A stretch of 64,000 bases of DNA from Pithys albifrons albifrons (Eukaryota > Chordata > Aves > Passeriformes > Thamnophilidae): contig NC_092474.1 in the NCBI RefSeq assembly GCF_047495875.1, positions 2,497,001 through 2,561,000 of the forward strand, in the 5' to 3' direction. Of the stretch, positions 24,801 through 37,000 are shown one piece after another (position 1 is the first letter of the stretch; every line of letters begins with the position of its first letter). The notes below the pieces were generated by a model. The model had not been told where the DNA came from. It searched no databases and was given only the letters and a program-made list of their open reading frames with translations. Made by a program: the position numbers and the translations under genes.

Positions 24801-27800
24801 GAAAAATAAGCAGTAACATATTTACCATTTTCAGTGGACTCTGAAGGGAGGTTGCTCTCTCTCTGGGACATGGCTGTGAGCTCTGGCACAGCCAGTGTGA
24901 TGCTCCAGCACCCCTCTCTGGAGAGTGCCCTCACTCATGCCAGGAGGAATACGGGTCTAACAATGGATTTTGCTGAATGCACAAGCTCTCTGAATAGCTG
25001 TGAGGTGCCATTCCTGGATGGTGTGACTGACTTCACCCCTTCCATTGCTGGTTATTTAATCTCCTCTGGGCTCCAAACTCTCCTCTGTTAACAGGAGTAG
25101 AACAAAATACGCCGCGGTCCTCCAGTGCTCCTTTTTGGTCCTGCTGTTTTTCATATCATTGAATGAGAAAGCTCAGATCAGGCACAGAGAGAACGAGTAG
25201 GATGCTCAACAGCTACTTTTATGTTCAAAAAAGATTTTTTCCTCCTTATTTGGGCTAACAGCTTATCAGTGTGAGTCAGGCCTGAAGAAATGAACACTGT
25301 GTTACATGGGTTTACATATAAATTAGCTCCCATTTTCTTGCAGGCAGCCTGGACGTTTTCCACCAGTTTAGCAGAATTTTCCAGTGATTGGGGTTGTGAA
25401 GGGCCATGCAGCCTCTGCAATAAGAATACTTGCTGATGTTAGAATTCAGTTTTTATTGGAGATGAGGTGTGGTCTGGAAGTTTATTAATAGCTGGACTGC
25501 TGTGCAGCCAGTGGGCAGGTCAAATCACAGGCAACGTTATTTAAAGTAACTCAACACTCCACACTTCCTTTATTTTATGGCAACATAGAAACAATTTCAC
25601 TTCCCTCTGATAAATAAATAACATGTCAGGCTTGCAAATTGTATTTTAATGGCAACTTTGGGTTAGTGTTTCCCCCTGCCTCTGAAACAGGCAAGGCAAA
25701 TCCACCCAAGGAAGATTTCAGTTAGTGGACTGTGGGGAGGAACATTTTAAGTCATTTGTCGCCAGGGATGAATTTTGAATGAACTGAGGTTTCAGTCCAC
25801 ACAGCAGTTGAAGGTATTTACTTGAAAGCAATTCAGTAAGGAAGGACTATGTTAAACTTATTCTGTGGATGTGGACATTCTGTATTGTCAATAATTTCTC
25901 AAGTGAAGATGCAGTAAAGTGACAGGGGTAAACTGCCTACAAGGACCATTGCTCAGCGCTTTGACCTCGCTCTGGATATCGTAGCTTATTTTACTGTGAT
26001 TGATGCCAAAGGTGTCCAACAGTTACAGAACAAATGCAGATGGGCCAATGGTGAGCTGTGGTGAGAGAGGGGAAACTGAGACCTTGGGGAGGATGTTTGG
26101 TGGATCCCAGGCTGAGAGGTGAAACTGCTGTTTCTTGGGTGGAAGAGCAAGGTCATCTCTAGGAAGGGGCAAGGAGACCTCCAGAAATGAGCCAAAAATA
26201 ATTTTATCACAGGTCTTATATATTCCAAATTCAAACTCTGTGTGTGTGTGCTTATTTTCTAAGAGTATGTATAGCACTTAACATAGTAAGCCTGTGGTTT
26301 CTGGACAATTTAATGATGCTGTAAAATGTGGTTTATGCCTAAATTTCTCTGTGTTAATCCCCCAAACAATGCCTGCAGGAAACTGAGGGTCTTTATTATT
26401 TCTTTTTTAACTCTATAAGAAAACCAGACAATAACTGCTCTTGATTTTGTGGTTGAAAAGTTCCTGATGCCTGTTTCTTGTTTATTTCTTTGAGGTTTAT
26501 TAGCAGAACCCTCAGTGCCTTTCCCAGTTGCAGGAAAAAGTGTTTCATTACCTTGGTTTATCCAGCAATTATATCCCCATAAACTGTTGTTTTGTTATCT
26601 GCTTCTGACACTTCCAGAATGGAACTGGAATCTGCTAAAATTCGAGGAGATCTGATGCAAGCTGACAAATTATAGTAGGAATTTAGCTGCAGTGTTTTTA
26701 AAAGAAATGAATAAAGCATTAGTAATGAACTCTCAACTTTTGGACACAGAACAGTTCTCTGAAGTACAGATTGTTTTCATACTTCAATACTTTTTCCATT
26801 ATGAAGCAATTAACTCTCATCTGTTGTCTTTTAAGAGCAAAAGCTTTTGTTTCAAACATGACATCTTCCTCTCTTTCCAAGTATCTTTTTGCAGTTTCTT
26901 AGACTTTACTGTTTTGGATGAGAGATTCACATTCTTCTTGGTGTCACAGGCACGTGAATAGCAGATCTGAATTTTCATGTATTCCGTTTCCTTGAGCACT
27001 TTGTTTAAGGTTGAGTTCATAATATTTTTTTTCCCTGTAAAATTAGTATTTCTCTCATTCTAAGAAGCAACTGCAGAAAAATGGAAATGTCTGCATCTTC
27101 ATGGGGTGACAGATTTTAGCAAATTATTTTATTTCTTTTGTGATTTCCTCTAATCATTGTGTTAAATCCAGATTAGCAGCATGATATACACTGCAGAGTT
27201 TATGCCACATCTTCAGAGCATCTGTTGTATATCAGATCTGAAAATGCTTGACTTTGCTGTCTTATTTCAACATCTCTCACTTCCACTGCCTGCTCTTTGA
27301 ACTAATCAAACAGCAATCACAAAAGGGGAGAGGAAACACAGTATGTGCAGAAGGTGCTGCAATTCAATCTGTGCTTGGAGAAATAAAAAAAAATATTTGT
27401 GCTTATTTTGATGGAAATGAAATACGTTTTACGTTTCTTAATAACAACAGCAACAATATCAAGAATCCAACAATAAAAGGGTCATGAATTAGGTTTTAAG
27501 ATAAATTTCTATTGAATTGGAAATGTCCCTTGAGTGTTGGAGGACTTAATAAACCCCCGATGCAGCATTTCCTAATTTAATACTTCTTTGAGCTCAACTG
27601 GTGTGCTATTATGAATATATTAGCCAGGGCAAAAAAATAATTATTTAATGAATAATTTTAATGGTAATATTTTTTAATTTGTGTAGTAACTTAAACAGAT
27701 GTAAACAGACCTTTGAGTAGCTTCTGGTGATCCTTGTACCGGAATCATATGCCAGAAATACAGAATATAGAAGGAGTTGGCTCCTTCATGCTCCTCTTAC

Positions 27801-30800
27801 ACTGAGTGCAGTGCCACGAGCGAGGTGTTCTGTCCCATGGCAGAGCCTGGGCTGTGGTTTCAAGCTTGGGACCCTTTTACTCCACCTGCAAGGGTACATG
27901 TGTTGCCTGAGAAATCCTCATGGCATGCTCTAATTCATCTGGCACTGCACTGCCCATGCTGAGCCATCTGGGCACTTGGTGCTGGGATGCTGTGTCAGCC
28001 TGAGGTGATTTCAGCACGTGCTCTAGATGTGATACCTTTGTTTGATACCTGTTTGCTTTGCAGAAATGCTTTAGAGGGTACAGGGGCAATATTTTTAATG
28101 CCACAGTTCAGTCTCTTTCTGTTCCCATAACAGTGGGGTGTGGGGACAAGACGGGGATTCAGAGGGTTTGGGTTTGTAGCAGTGTCTTGTATTCCTTGTA
28201 CTCCTTCAGAAGCTTCCCCTTGGTGTCCTGCTCCTTGCTGTGCAGCTGCTTTCCCAGCCTGCCTGCTCTGAAAGGCCTGGATACGAGATCTGGAATCGAT
28301 CCATGCAAGTGGCTGTGCTGCCTCTTTCTTTCCTTTTTCTTTCTGACTTTTTTGCAACATGAATTGTATGTACGTGAGTTCATTTGGCCCGATTTTTTTC
28401 TTCCCCCTACAGTCATCATGTCTTTTACATTGTGCTGATGTGCAGAAGCTCAGGGGAACATTTGCATATATGCAAAGCTTTACAGCACTTGCTGGGAGGT
28501 TGAACCTCTTGGATGAGCCGTTTTAATTTTCTTGCCCACGAGCCTTCCTCTAATCCTGTCCTTTCTGTTTGTCACGTTAAAGGCACTTTCCACTTCTCCA
28601 ATAAAATAGCTGTTTTTTTCATAGCAGTGGCAGCTTGTTACCCAATGTGTGTCATCTTTTGTCATGAATAAGTCTCTTTCTTACATGTGCTAACACTGGC
28701 AGAGGTGGTAGAGTAAAAGAGGGCGAGTGGTTCCCCCACAGCTCCCCCCATGGCAGCACGACCAGCGCAGCTGAACTGTCACAGAGAGGGTGTGTCTGCA
28801 GCAGAACAATTTCAGAGGAAGGTCAAGTATTCTGAGCCTAAGCAAGGATGAGGTTGTACTGCTGAGTTTTCATGTAAGTAAGGAAAGAGAATATGATTAA
28901 GGATGTTTAAACTTCAGTTGTTTCCAAGGAACTTCAAGTTAAAAGGGAAACTTTATAAAAGTGACAAAATCACATGCTGAGTATAATTGCAATTATCTTG
29001 CATACATTGGAAGACTTTTTTGAGTCTGTAACAATCTGTAAAAACAGTAGGAAAATGAAATAATTTATTTATTTCAATACTTAATATTAGACAAAAAAAG
29101 ATTTTCAGTTCCTTTGTGTTTTCAAAGTGGGCTCTAAGCATCCATGTGGACTGAAACAGAGCTGAGAGTGGTAAATTCTGCAGAGACAGACTTAGGGCTG
29201 GGTCTGTGTTCAGTGGAAAAGATCCCATTACTTGTCAGGAGGGGAATTGGATCCTACATTTGGTCTGTCTGGTTTCTTGTATCATATCTCTGGTTCACGT
29301 GGGCTGTGTCCTGTACAAGGTGCAGTGGAAGCTGAGCTACCCCCCTGCCACCAGCAGGCATTGCTCCTGCAGTCTGTCACAGAGGGGCTGGTGTGGGACA
29401 CTCTGGGGTTGGTGCCACTGCCCAACAGAGCGAGCTGCCCCTCACAGGTGGCAGGTCACAGTGTGCAGGGTGTTCCTGCAAAGGGTTTTGGAGCAGTCTC
29501 ATTGAAATACTGAAGTAGTGGAGGGAAGACAGGCAGGTTTACAATAATCCTATCTTTGATATCAGATATTACTGAAATGTCCATCCAAAGCCACCCACCA
29601 ACTGCATCAGCAGTTTATACATCTGGAAATGTGCCTCATGCCACTGCCAGATTTTGTCCCAAATTGATAATTATGGGAACCACCAACCTATTTGAGCATC
29701 CAGCCCGAGAAGCCTTAAAAAGGCCTTTACTGGAAGTGCTGCCAAGCTGTTTGCCTCAGGATGTTTCAGCCTTGGAGGCACCTCAAGCTACTGGAGCTTT
29801 TTGAAAATTTTGGCTGTAAAGTCTGAAGCTGTGAATATATAATATGTGGTGGCACTAGGCCCAGCTGGAGTACAAACAACACATACAAAAGCACATGAGA
29901 ATATGAACAGTGCTAACGAGATAGAGATACTCTGCTCTGCTGCTGCTCTCATCCCACTTCCATAAAATAGCATATGGAAAAGAAGAACTTGCTCTCTGTC
30001 CATTTCTTCTAGCCTTAAGGTTTAATTCTGAACTTTATGGGACATTCTGGTTTCCTCTGTTTTTCGTCTCCCCTTTCAACTTAACATTGCCTTTTAGTTT
30101 TATTATCTTGAAAGCTCAGAGAGACTCTGAATTTTATCTGCAGGGAAGCTCATTTGGTTTTAAATGATTTTCAGTCTGGAAGTTGGGAGATTACAGGCAG
30201 CTGTAAAACAAATTGCCCACGAATAAAGATGAATTTCTTGGTTACCTGAACACCAAAACGGGTTCAAAAGAAGAGTTAAAAGGATGAGATTCTTTTGGCA
30301 AGTTGATACAATGATTTTACACCTCGAGGCCTGTTAAATAATGAGAGAGCCTTGGCTTTCTCCACCTCTTACTGTCTGTCAGATGCTGAGCTGTGGCATG
30401 ACGTGAGCTCAGTTGGATATCAAGCAAGTGAGGAGAGCACTTGGTCTGTAGCACTGTTGTTGTCAGCTTTGCAACTGGAAATCTCACCACATGCGATAAG
30501 GGAAGTGTTTCACTGCTCTGCAGGCACAGACCAGGCAAGCACAGCTTTGGGGTTGGCAGGCAGACCAAGAGAGGGACCCCAGGCCCTGGGTGAGGTGCTT
30601 GGCTGCAACACTTCTCTGACTGTGGGCTCTGCTGAGCCCACACTAGTGGTGACAAAGGAAAACAACCCAGTGTGCTCCAATGGAAAAACCAGTTCTACCG
30701 TTGCATTCCCATCATTGGCAAATCCAGGTTATCCAAGTTTGGTGGTGGCCTCATTACTCATAGATCTCCTTTGGTATAAACTTCATTTTATGAAAAAAGG

Positions 30801-32195
30801 GTGATTGAGTCAGGAAAATGATATGGTTGTCAGGAGATTTTTATGTTTTGTAAGGCAGGTGATATTAAAATACTTTATAATGGATGGTTTAGCTTAATGT
30901 GATTAATAGAAGATCATTTTCATGTTCTGTAGTTAGGATGATCCATTCGAGAGAGCAGAATAGAAACTCTAGGGAAATAATATTTTCATCCCTGGTTTTT
31001 TCTTGCCTTCCCCCTGCCTTTTTTTTTTTAACTGTCATAGTTTTGGTTTTAAGGAGAGATAATTGTGAAAAGAAAGAAATTTAAAATTAAGACATTTCAA
31101 GGTTTGTCTTCTGATATTTTCTAAGAAAACTTGGATTGCTTATGTTTTTCCATTTCAACTTCTGTGCTGTCCCTGATAAGAGACTTCAGTGGTTTGAATG
31201 AACACCAAAGTATTAGCCTAAAGCAAGAAAACTGGCAAAAAACAACTCAAGGCTGTCTTTTAATGGACAATGTTTGTTCCTTTCTGCGATGATTCTCCTG
31301 TGACTGTGATCAGGAATTCTGAGGACTGTGGTACCTGCCAGTAAACTTGTGCAGATACACACACAGAGGCACACAGTGGGAGGAAAAACATTGCATTTGA
31401 TCTGAGGGATCAAACATTTGGGGGAATCATCTGATCTCAAGGATATCTGTTCCTTCCTTTCCCAACATGATTTTTTTTTTTGTTTTTTAAAGATGCATCC
31501 CTAATCAGGCTTTGCCACTGCTCTGTAAACAGCAGGCCTGTTAGTGATGCTGAAAGATAAAGAGATTGGCAAAGAAAGAAGGGGGAGCTTGTCTTTGCAC
31601 TTGTGTTTTAAATATTTATTCTAGATGTGTGCTGGGCCACCTCTGCTTTGGAGGAAAGGGATCTCAAACACTAAGCATTACAAACCCAGAGAAGTATTTT
31701 TCAGGTTGCAATTGTTGTTTATTTTATTCCTGTAGCATTTCCTACCTGTTGGGAATGTAGAAGCTGTTCTTTGGGGTCAGAGCCCTTGTCCCATCTCGTC
31801 TGCTCTCTCACGGGGGCTGGTGCTCTCACCAGTCCTGAGGAACAGGATCACTCTTGGGGCAGGACTCTCCCAATCTTACAGGCTGAGCAGCAGCTTCAGT
31901 GCTTGCCCAGAGCTGCCAGAATGTGGGTGGGGTGGTCACTCCTCTGCAATGCCTCCCTACTCTTAGCAAGAAGAGCTGTAAGCACATGCCCAGCCTTCCC
32001 TTCCACGGAGTCAAGCAGCGTGCCCACCTTTCCATTGATGCCAAAGGGGTTTTTGTTCTGATTTTCACATTTTGTAGATTTTAGGAACACAGTAGTTGCA
32101 AATTTGTAGAGGGTTAATATTTCTAACAGTTTAAGTTTAATGCCTTTCTATCACTACCTCTGCCCCAGAACAGGGAGCTCAAATTCCTGTAGTTA
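21804..32195. other. Anonymous noncoding DNA
   Basis: This is about 10.4 kb with no recognisable exon, RNA gene or named repeat. A plus-strand ORF of 150 codons at 30352-30804 has no domain or repeat and is within the range expected by chance. There are small TG runs near 26240 and a T-rich run near 31020. A perfect octamer-type palindrome at 28461-28476 is listed separately. Confidence 0.45.
28461..28476. promoter_or_regulatory. Perfect 16 bp palindrome with paired octamer-like sites
   Basis: TTTGCATATATGCAAA is its own reverse complement. With the flanking A at 28460 it reads ATTTGCAT on the plus strand, the POU/octamer core, and the right half gives the same core less one base on the minus strand. 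POU factors are known to bind related palindromes as dimers. No promoter or exon was identified nearby, so function is unproven. Confidence 0.35.
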
Positions 32196-32612
32196 ATTAA
32201 TCTTGTTTAGACTCCTTTCCAAGGTAGAGCTGAAGGATATCAGAAGGCCCACAGAATGAAACATAAACACAGGTCAGAGTGACCCAAAAGCCAGAATTGG
32301 ATGAACTCCAAGAGACCTTTGTGTACCTGAGGAAGAAGAGCTGATGAAGACAGAGGGTCTTGATGACCCCAGACCCAATTCCAGGTGTTGGACCAGGGGT
32401 GGGACTGGGGCTGGACTGAGAAATGTGTAAAGCAATGATTGGAGGGATATTATTATAAAAGCCATGGAAACAAGAACTGAAAGATACATGCATGTCATCC
32501 TGTATTCCTGTGGGCTGTAGGCCCTGTGATATTAAAGGACCTTTACTTTTTATCTTACCCTACACTAACATGGCTCGAAGTCCTGTTTTTGGGGGGGTCA
32601 TTCACGGCATCA
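32196..32612 (+). mobile_element. LTR-like block, possible degenerate or solo ERV LTR
   Basis: The block has the order expected of a retroviral LTR. A TATAAAA box lies at about 32454-32460, followed about 75 bases later by ATTAAA (polyadenylation-like, near 32532), then a T/C-rich segment, and then a G-run ending GGGGGTCATTCACGGCATCA. The last part resembles the ends of several songbird ERV LTRs. The left boundary is uncertain: TGTAG near 32190 or TGTTTAGAC near 32204 could start it. No convincing target-site duplication was found, and no internal retroviral coding sequence is adjacent. A host sequence with a fortuitous TATA box remains possible. Confidence 0.42.
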
Positions 32613-33590
32613 CCATCCTTTTAAGACACTGGAATTTTTGTGCCTGCCTAAAGCACTTTCCAAAGCTGTGAAAGCATTTCTGCTCTTACCTCCATTAAAA
32701 ACTCACCACAATCAAGACAGATTTTTTTTTAAAGTCTTTCTAAGTAGCTTCAGTGTTATCAATGTGTCAAGGTGCTTGGAACAGATTTCTCTGTGTATGT
32801 AGCACCACTATTCCTTCTAGCCTCAGTGTGTACTTGAAAAGGAAAAGGTGTAATTTCCCCAGTCAACTTCACAAATAACGTAATAGCTTCACAGATTTTA
32901 CATAGGATAATTTATCACTGCCTATAAAAACAGTGGGTTTTCAACCCTTAGCTCTATGGGTTGCCTGAATAAATCCACCAGTTTGTCACTGCTCTGTCTG
33001 AGCTGCTGTAAAGAAATCACATGGAGAATTTCTTCTTCTTTGTTGTGAGCATCATAAGTTGACTTTCTGACTGCACAGCAGAAATAGTCTCTTTGCTACT
33101 TAGGTGAGCAGAATTTTGTGACTGAATTACTTAAGTCAGCAACTAATTTCACTACTGCCTCAGACCTGCCTTAAATGAACAGGTATATTCATCAATCACC
33201 TCCCTTCTTCTTTGAGTACCAGCCTAATCAATACATGAAAAAGCTATTTGAACACTTTCCTATTTTAAAAAAAAAGGTGTGATTAGACAAAACAACAGAA
33301 TAAATAGTAGAGAGAATTTTAGGCACAGACATTGAAGTTTGATGCTATTCTGCATTAGGTCTTTAGGGATTATGTAATGGTAGGCTTCAATCCAAGGCCC
33401 TAAATTAACAGGGCATGTTGATTGCATCGTCGTGGCTGCACAGATACACATCTGACAGTTCAGGAGCTTGAGTAGTTTCACAATACCTAGATATAAAGAG
33501 CTTACAGTTTTGCTGAACAGCATGAGCACTTAAAGCACATCCCTGGCATAAAAGGCAAAGGAAGCACTGTGGACATGCTCTGAGATGGTT
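32613..33590. other. Anonymous noncoding DNA
   Basis: No gene or named repeat was recognised. The sequence is AT-leaning with short A- and T-runs only. Confidence 0.45.
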
Positions 33591-33591
33591 A

Positions 33592-34092
33592 TCAAATACT
33601 CAGGTGGAAAGTGTCATGCTCAAGAATCATAGACACTGGGGAAAAGACCAGAAAAGGATGAAGGATCGTGGAGATCGCTGCAGGTTCAGGAGGGGGATGT
33701 GCTGGGTGATGTGACAGACCTGGGCATGCAGGGTGGTCACCCAGTCCCCTCGCTGCAGCAGGGCCAGCAGCTCCTGGCTTTCCCACAACTGGACTTGCAG
33801 CACTGCAGCCCTGCTGCCTGTGTCCGAGGTCTGCAGTGGGTCCATGAGTTTGGACAAGCCCAGGGGAGACCCAGCTGCTGGGGAGCCCTGCTGTGTGATG
33901 GAGGCTGTACAGTGCTGGAAGCCAGCCCTGCTCTGCCCTATACTGGTTGCTGTTGTGGCAGTGATGGTGGCAGGGAGAGGCTGTACCTGCTGTGGTGGAG
34001 ACAGACCCACTTCTGGGCAAGATCTGCTGTGACCAAGCTCTGGTGAAGGACATCAGGGTTCGTGAACCTGCACGATCTTCAGACCGTGCCAC
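33592..34092 (-). other. GC-rich island with overlapping ORFs, unassigned
   Basis: About 450 bp are clearly richer in G and C than their surroundings. They are open in two minus-strand frames (166 codons at 33592-34092, 127 codons at 33627-34010) and in two plus-strand frames of about 100-115 codons. The 127-codon frame has a Leu/Gln-rich stretch ('VLQVQLWESQELLALLQRG') that could form an amphipathic helix. Openness in several frames at once is what GC-rich sequence does by itself, since stop codons are AT-rich, so it is weak evidence for coding. I do not recognise a family. It may be a decayed exon or retrocopy, or only an isochore-like patch. Confidence 0.25.
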
Positions 34093-37000
34093 CTCTCAGC
34101 GAACATGACTGTTGGTAACGTAAAGGCAGCGTAGCAGAAGGTGGGTTTGTGTTTCTGTGCTGGGCACAGCTGAACTCTGCCAAAGGTTACCTGTACAACC
34201 TACTGGCTGGGAAAAGTGAGGCATTGCAGGATACAGGTATTATTGTGCAGTGATGCCCTAGCCAAGAGGAATGAGAGAACCTCCTTCTGATATTGAATGT
34301 TTTCCAAGAGAACTCCTCTCCACTCACCTGAATGACTCAGGCTGATGTGGCTTTAGCAGAGTGTCATTGTGGAGATGAGCAGTGGAGTCTGATGTTATTG
34401 AGACTTCATAGCTGATCAGCCTTTCAGGTTAGGTCTGTGATACCAGCCTAGTAGGACAGAGTTGGACCTGTCTTGTGAGTGCTTTAAAGTGGGCTTAACT
34501 TCCTCTCTTCTTTTACAACAACCGTATTTTTAGCAAAGCTTCGACTGCAGCACCTGGTGCTGCAGAAACACAAATAAACAGCACTGTGTAGTTTTCTGGG
34601 TCTGTTCCATAAGGGTCACTGAGAGGAGAGGAGGTGTGCAAATTCTTCCATTGGAACAAACGTGTTTCTTCACAGAATGGCTTTGCCCAGAGTTTTACAC
34701 CTTCTCACAGTTTACCAGCACTCTGCAGCCCATTGCTGAGGTACCTTTAATTAGTAACACGCCTTTGTGATTTAGCTTTTATTTCTCATCTAAGCAATGA
34801 TCATTTCCACAGCAGTCTGTGCATCAGGACTCTGGCAGTGTGAGGGGGTTCACACTCTGTCCTCACAGGGAGAGACGTACCACAAACCTGTTGCTAAGAA
34901 GCTCAGCAATAACTTGAATTTGCAGGGATGGCACAGAAATGGCACAGGGAAAAGAAGGATGAGAGGCATTATGTATTTGATAGCTGGATCTTTGCTACCC
35001 AATTAAAACTCATAAACCCCACAGGGCTTTGCATGTCACTGGAAGTTACCATTGTCCTTTTCATTGTGTATTTTGCAATATTGAGGGTTTTTTGGTTTAT
35101 TGACTTATTTCCTGCTCTCAGCCTTTTTTTCTTGTGCTGCATAAGAATGAAGTGGCTAATATGTGTTTGCAAACCAGAAATGATAATTATTAGAAATGTA
35201 ATTATAATTTCTTTTGGAAAATTAATTAGAAGCATGAATTAGTGCTTTTATATTATGATTCAATTAAAAGAAATGTTTAGTTAGATATAAACTCTACTTG
35301 CACGCTCACTGTAGTAAATCTGAGTCTGAAGTTCTTGCATGAACAACATCCTTCTCTCTCCCTCTGTGTTTAAAACTCCTTACCTACACATTTAATAAAA
35401 TGAAGGTTTAATAACTTTCTTTTTTGTCTCTAAATGTACCAGTTAAGTCACATTAGTCTGTTCTCCCCCTGCAAACCTGCATTTGCATGTTTAATCACAT
35501 AGTCTCTTAAATCCATTATTACTTGCAGCATGTGGTTTTATAATCAGGTATTTTTTTCTCTTTCAAAGTAAAAAAGATGCTTCATTATTCAGGAAGTGGA
35601 GACTTCTTTTCTGGACATTGTGTAGAAGAGGACATGCTGCTGCATGTTAAAGAAACAGGAGATTTACTGATCAGCTTCCCAATGGACAAGGAAACAGAGA
35701 ATCTGTATATTAAATGCATCTGTTTATTTACATACCTACATAAGTGCTGGAACAGAGGCCACCAAAGAGCAAGTACTCTGATAATTCTTCCTTCCAGAAA
35801 TGCCATCCTGAAAGTTAATGACACCTTCCTGGGAAGCTTCTCTACCCCTACAGATTTAGAGGGCAAGAAAAACAATCCTTAACAAACAAACCCTACTAAC
35901 CACCACTGGTTTTCTCCAGGGGTGACTGCTGAACAAAACCCAACAGCTGTTTTAAGGACTGAAGGCTTATTCATGTGTGAGGGAAAGAGTTTGAAATATT
36001 TTGTGTAATAATAAAACTGTTGACTCCTGTCTTAACACTAACAATACATTATTATTAACAAAACTTGCTTAGCTTTGGATTTAGTAGAAATGAGCAATGT
36101 GAGATGTAGGTTAGGAAAAGACTTCTCTTCACAGTAATCTCTCCTACCATATGTCAATCTCTTTTTTTTTCTCCCCCTTAATTTGAAAATATCTGGGGCT
36201 CCTTTTCTTCTTCTGTTTCTGTACAATTTTAATACCTGCTAAAATCAGTGCCTCTAAGAAAGAATTCATTTTCCTCAGTGCAGTGGGGTACAGCTCTAAC
36301 ATCTAAAACCCTGGGTGGGCAAAACAAAACCAAACCCACCTATTGCTCAACTAAATCCCTGTTGATCTGTAGGGGATGGGAGAATTGCTCCCTTCAAATA
36401 CAGGAACGTTCAGATGAAGAAATTTTAAAGCTGCACGTTTGTTTCCAATGCAGCCTATTTAGCTTGACAGTAAATGAGCCACAGGGCTGAATTTTAGTAG
36501 ACATTTGTGCAACAGGCATTAAATGTTTCATGTTAAGAATATATTAAATTCCTTTAAAAAACCCAAAACACAGCCACATTCAGAAAGAGCAGATACAGAA
36601 AAAGAGTAGAATCCCTCTGAGATTTTTGTACAGTGAAAAATGAAAAAGAAAGTGCTGAAGATAATACAGAGGATCTCATCACCTCTCCTGCCCTAGCTCT
36701 GCTGTGTGGGGTTTTTTTGTTGGGGATAGGGGTTTGTGCATGTCAGATTTTGCCAATTCAGAAAAACACCTTCAGAGGTGTCAGCAATTCATTCCATCAT
36801 TACTTCTGTTTTTGGCCACGAGGTTGGTGGACCAAGGCTTTCAAGAAAAGGCAGATCCAAGCTAATGCTCTCTGAGTGGTATGAAAATCAATTTGGTGCA
36901 TCAGTCCTGTAGAACCAGATCCTCCCATCCTTCTTTTTGTAGGCTCTTTGATTCTGGTGTCCTCACACATTCATGTTCAGGAAAGGTGAGGACTCTGCCT

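Noticed and set aside
30352..30804. 150-codon plus-strand ORF as a gene
   Set aside because: No domain or signal peptide recognised, and a minus-strand ORF overlaps it; chance is the simpler explanation.
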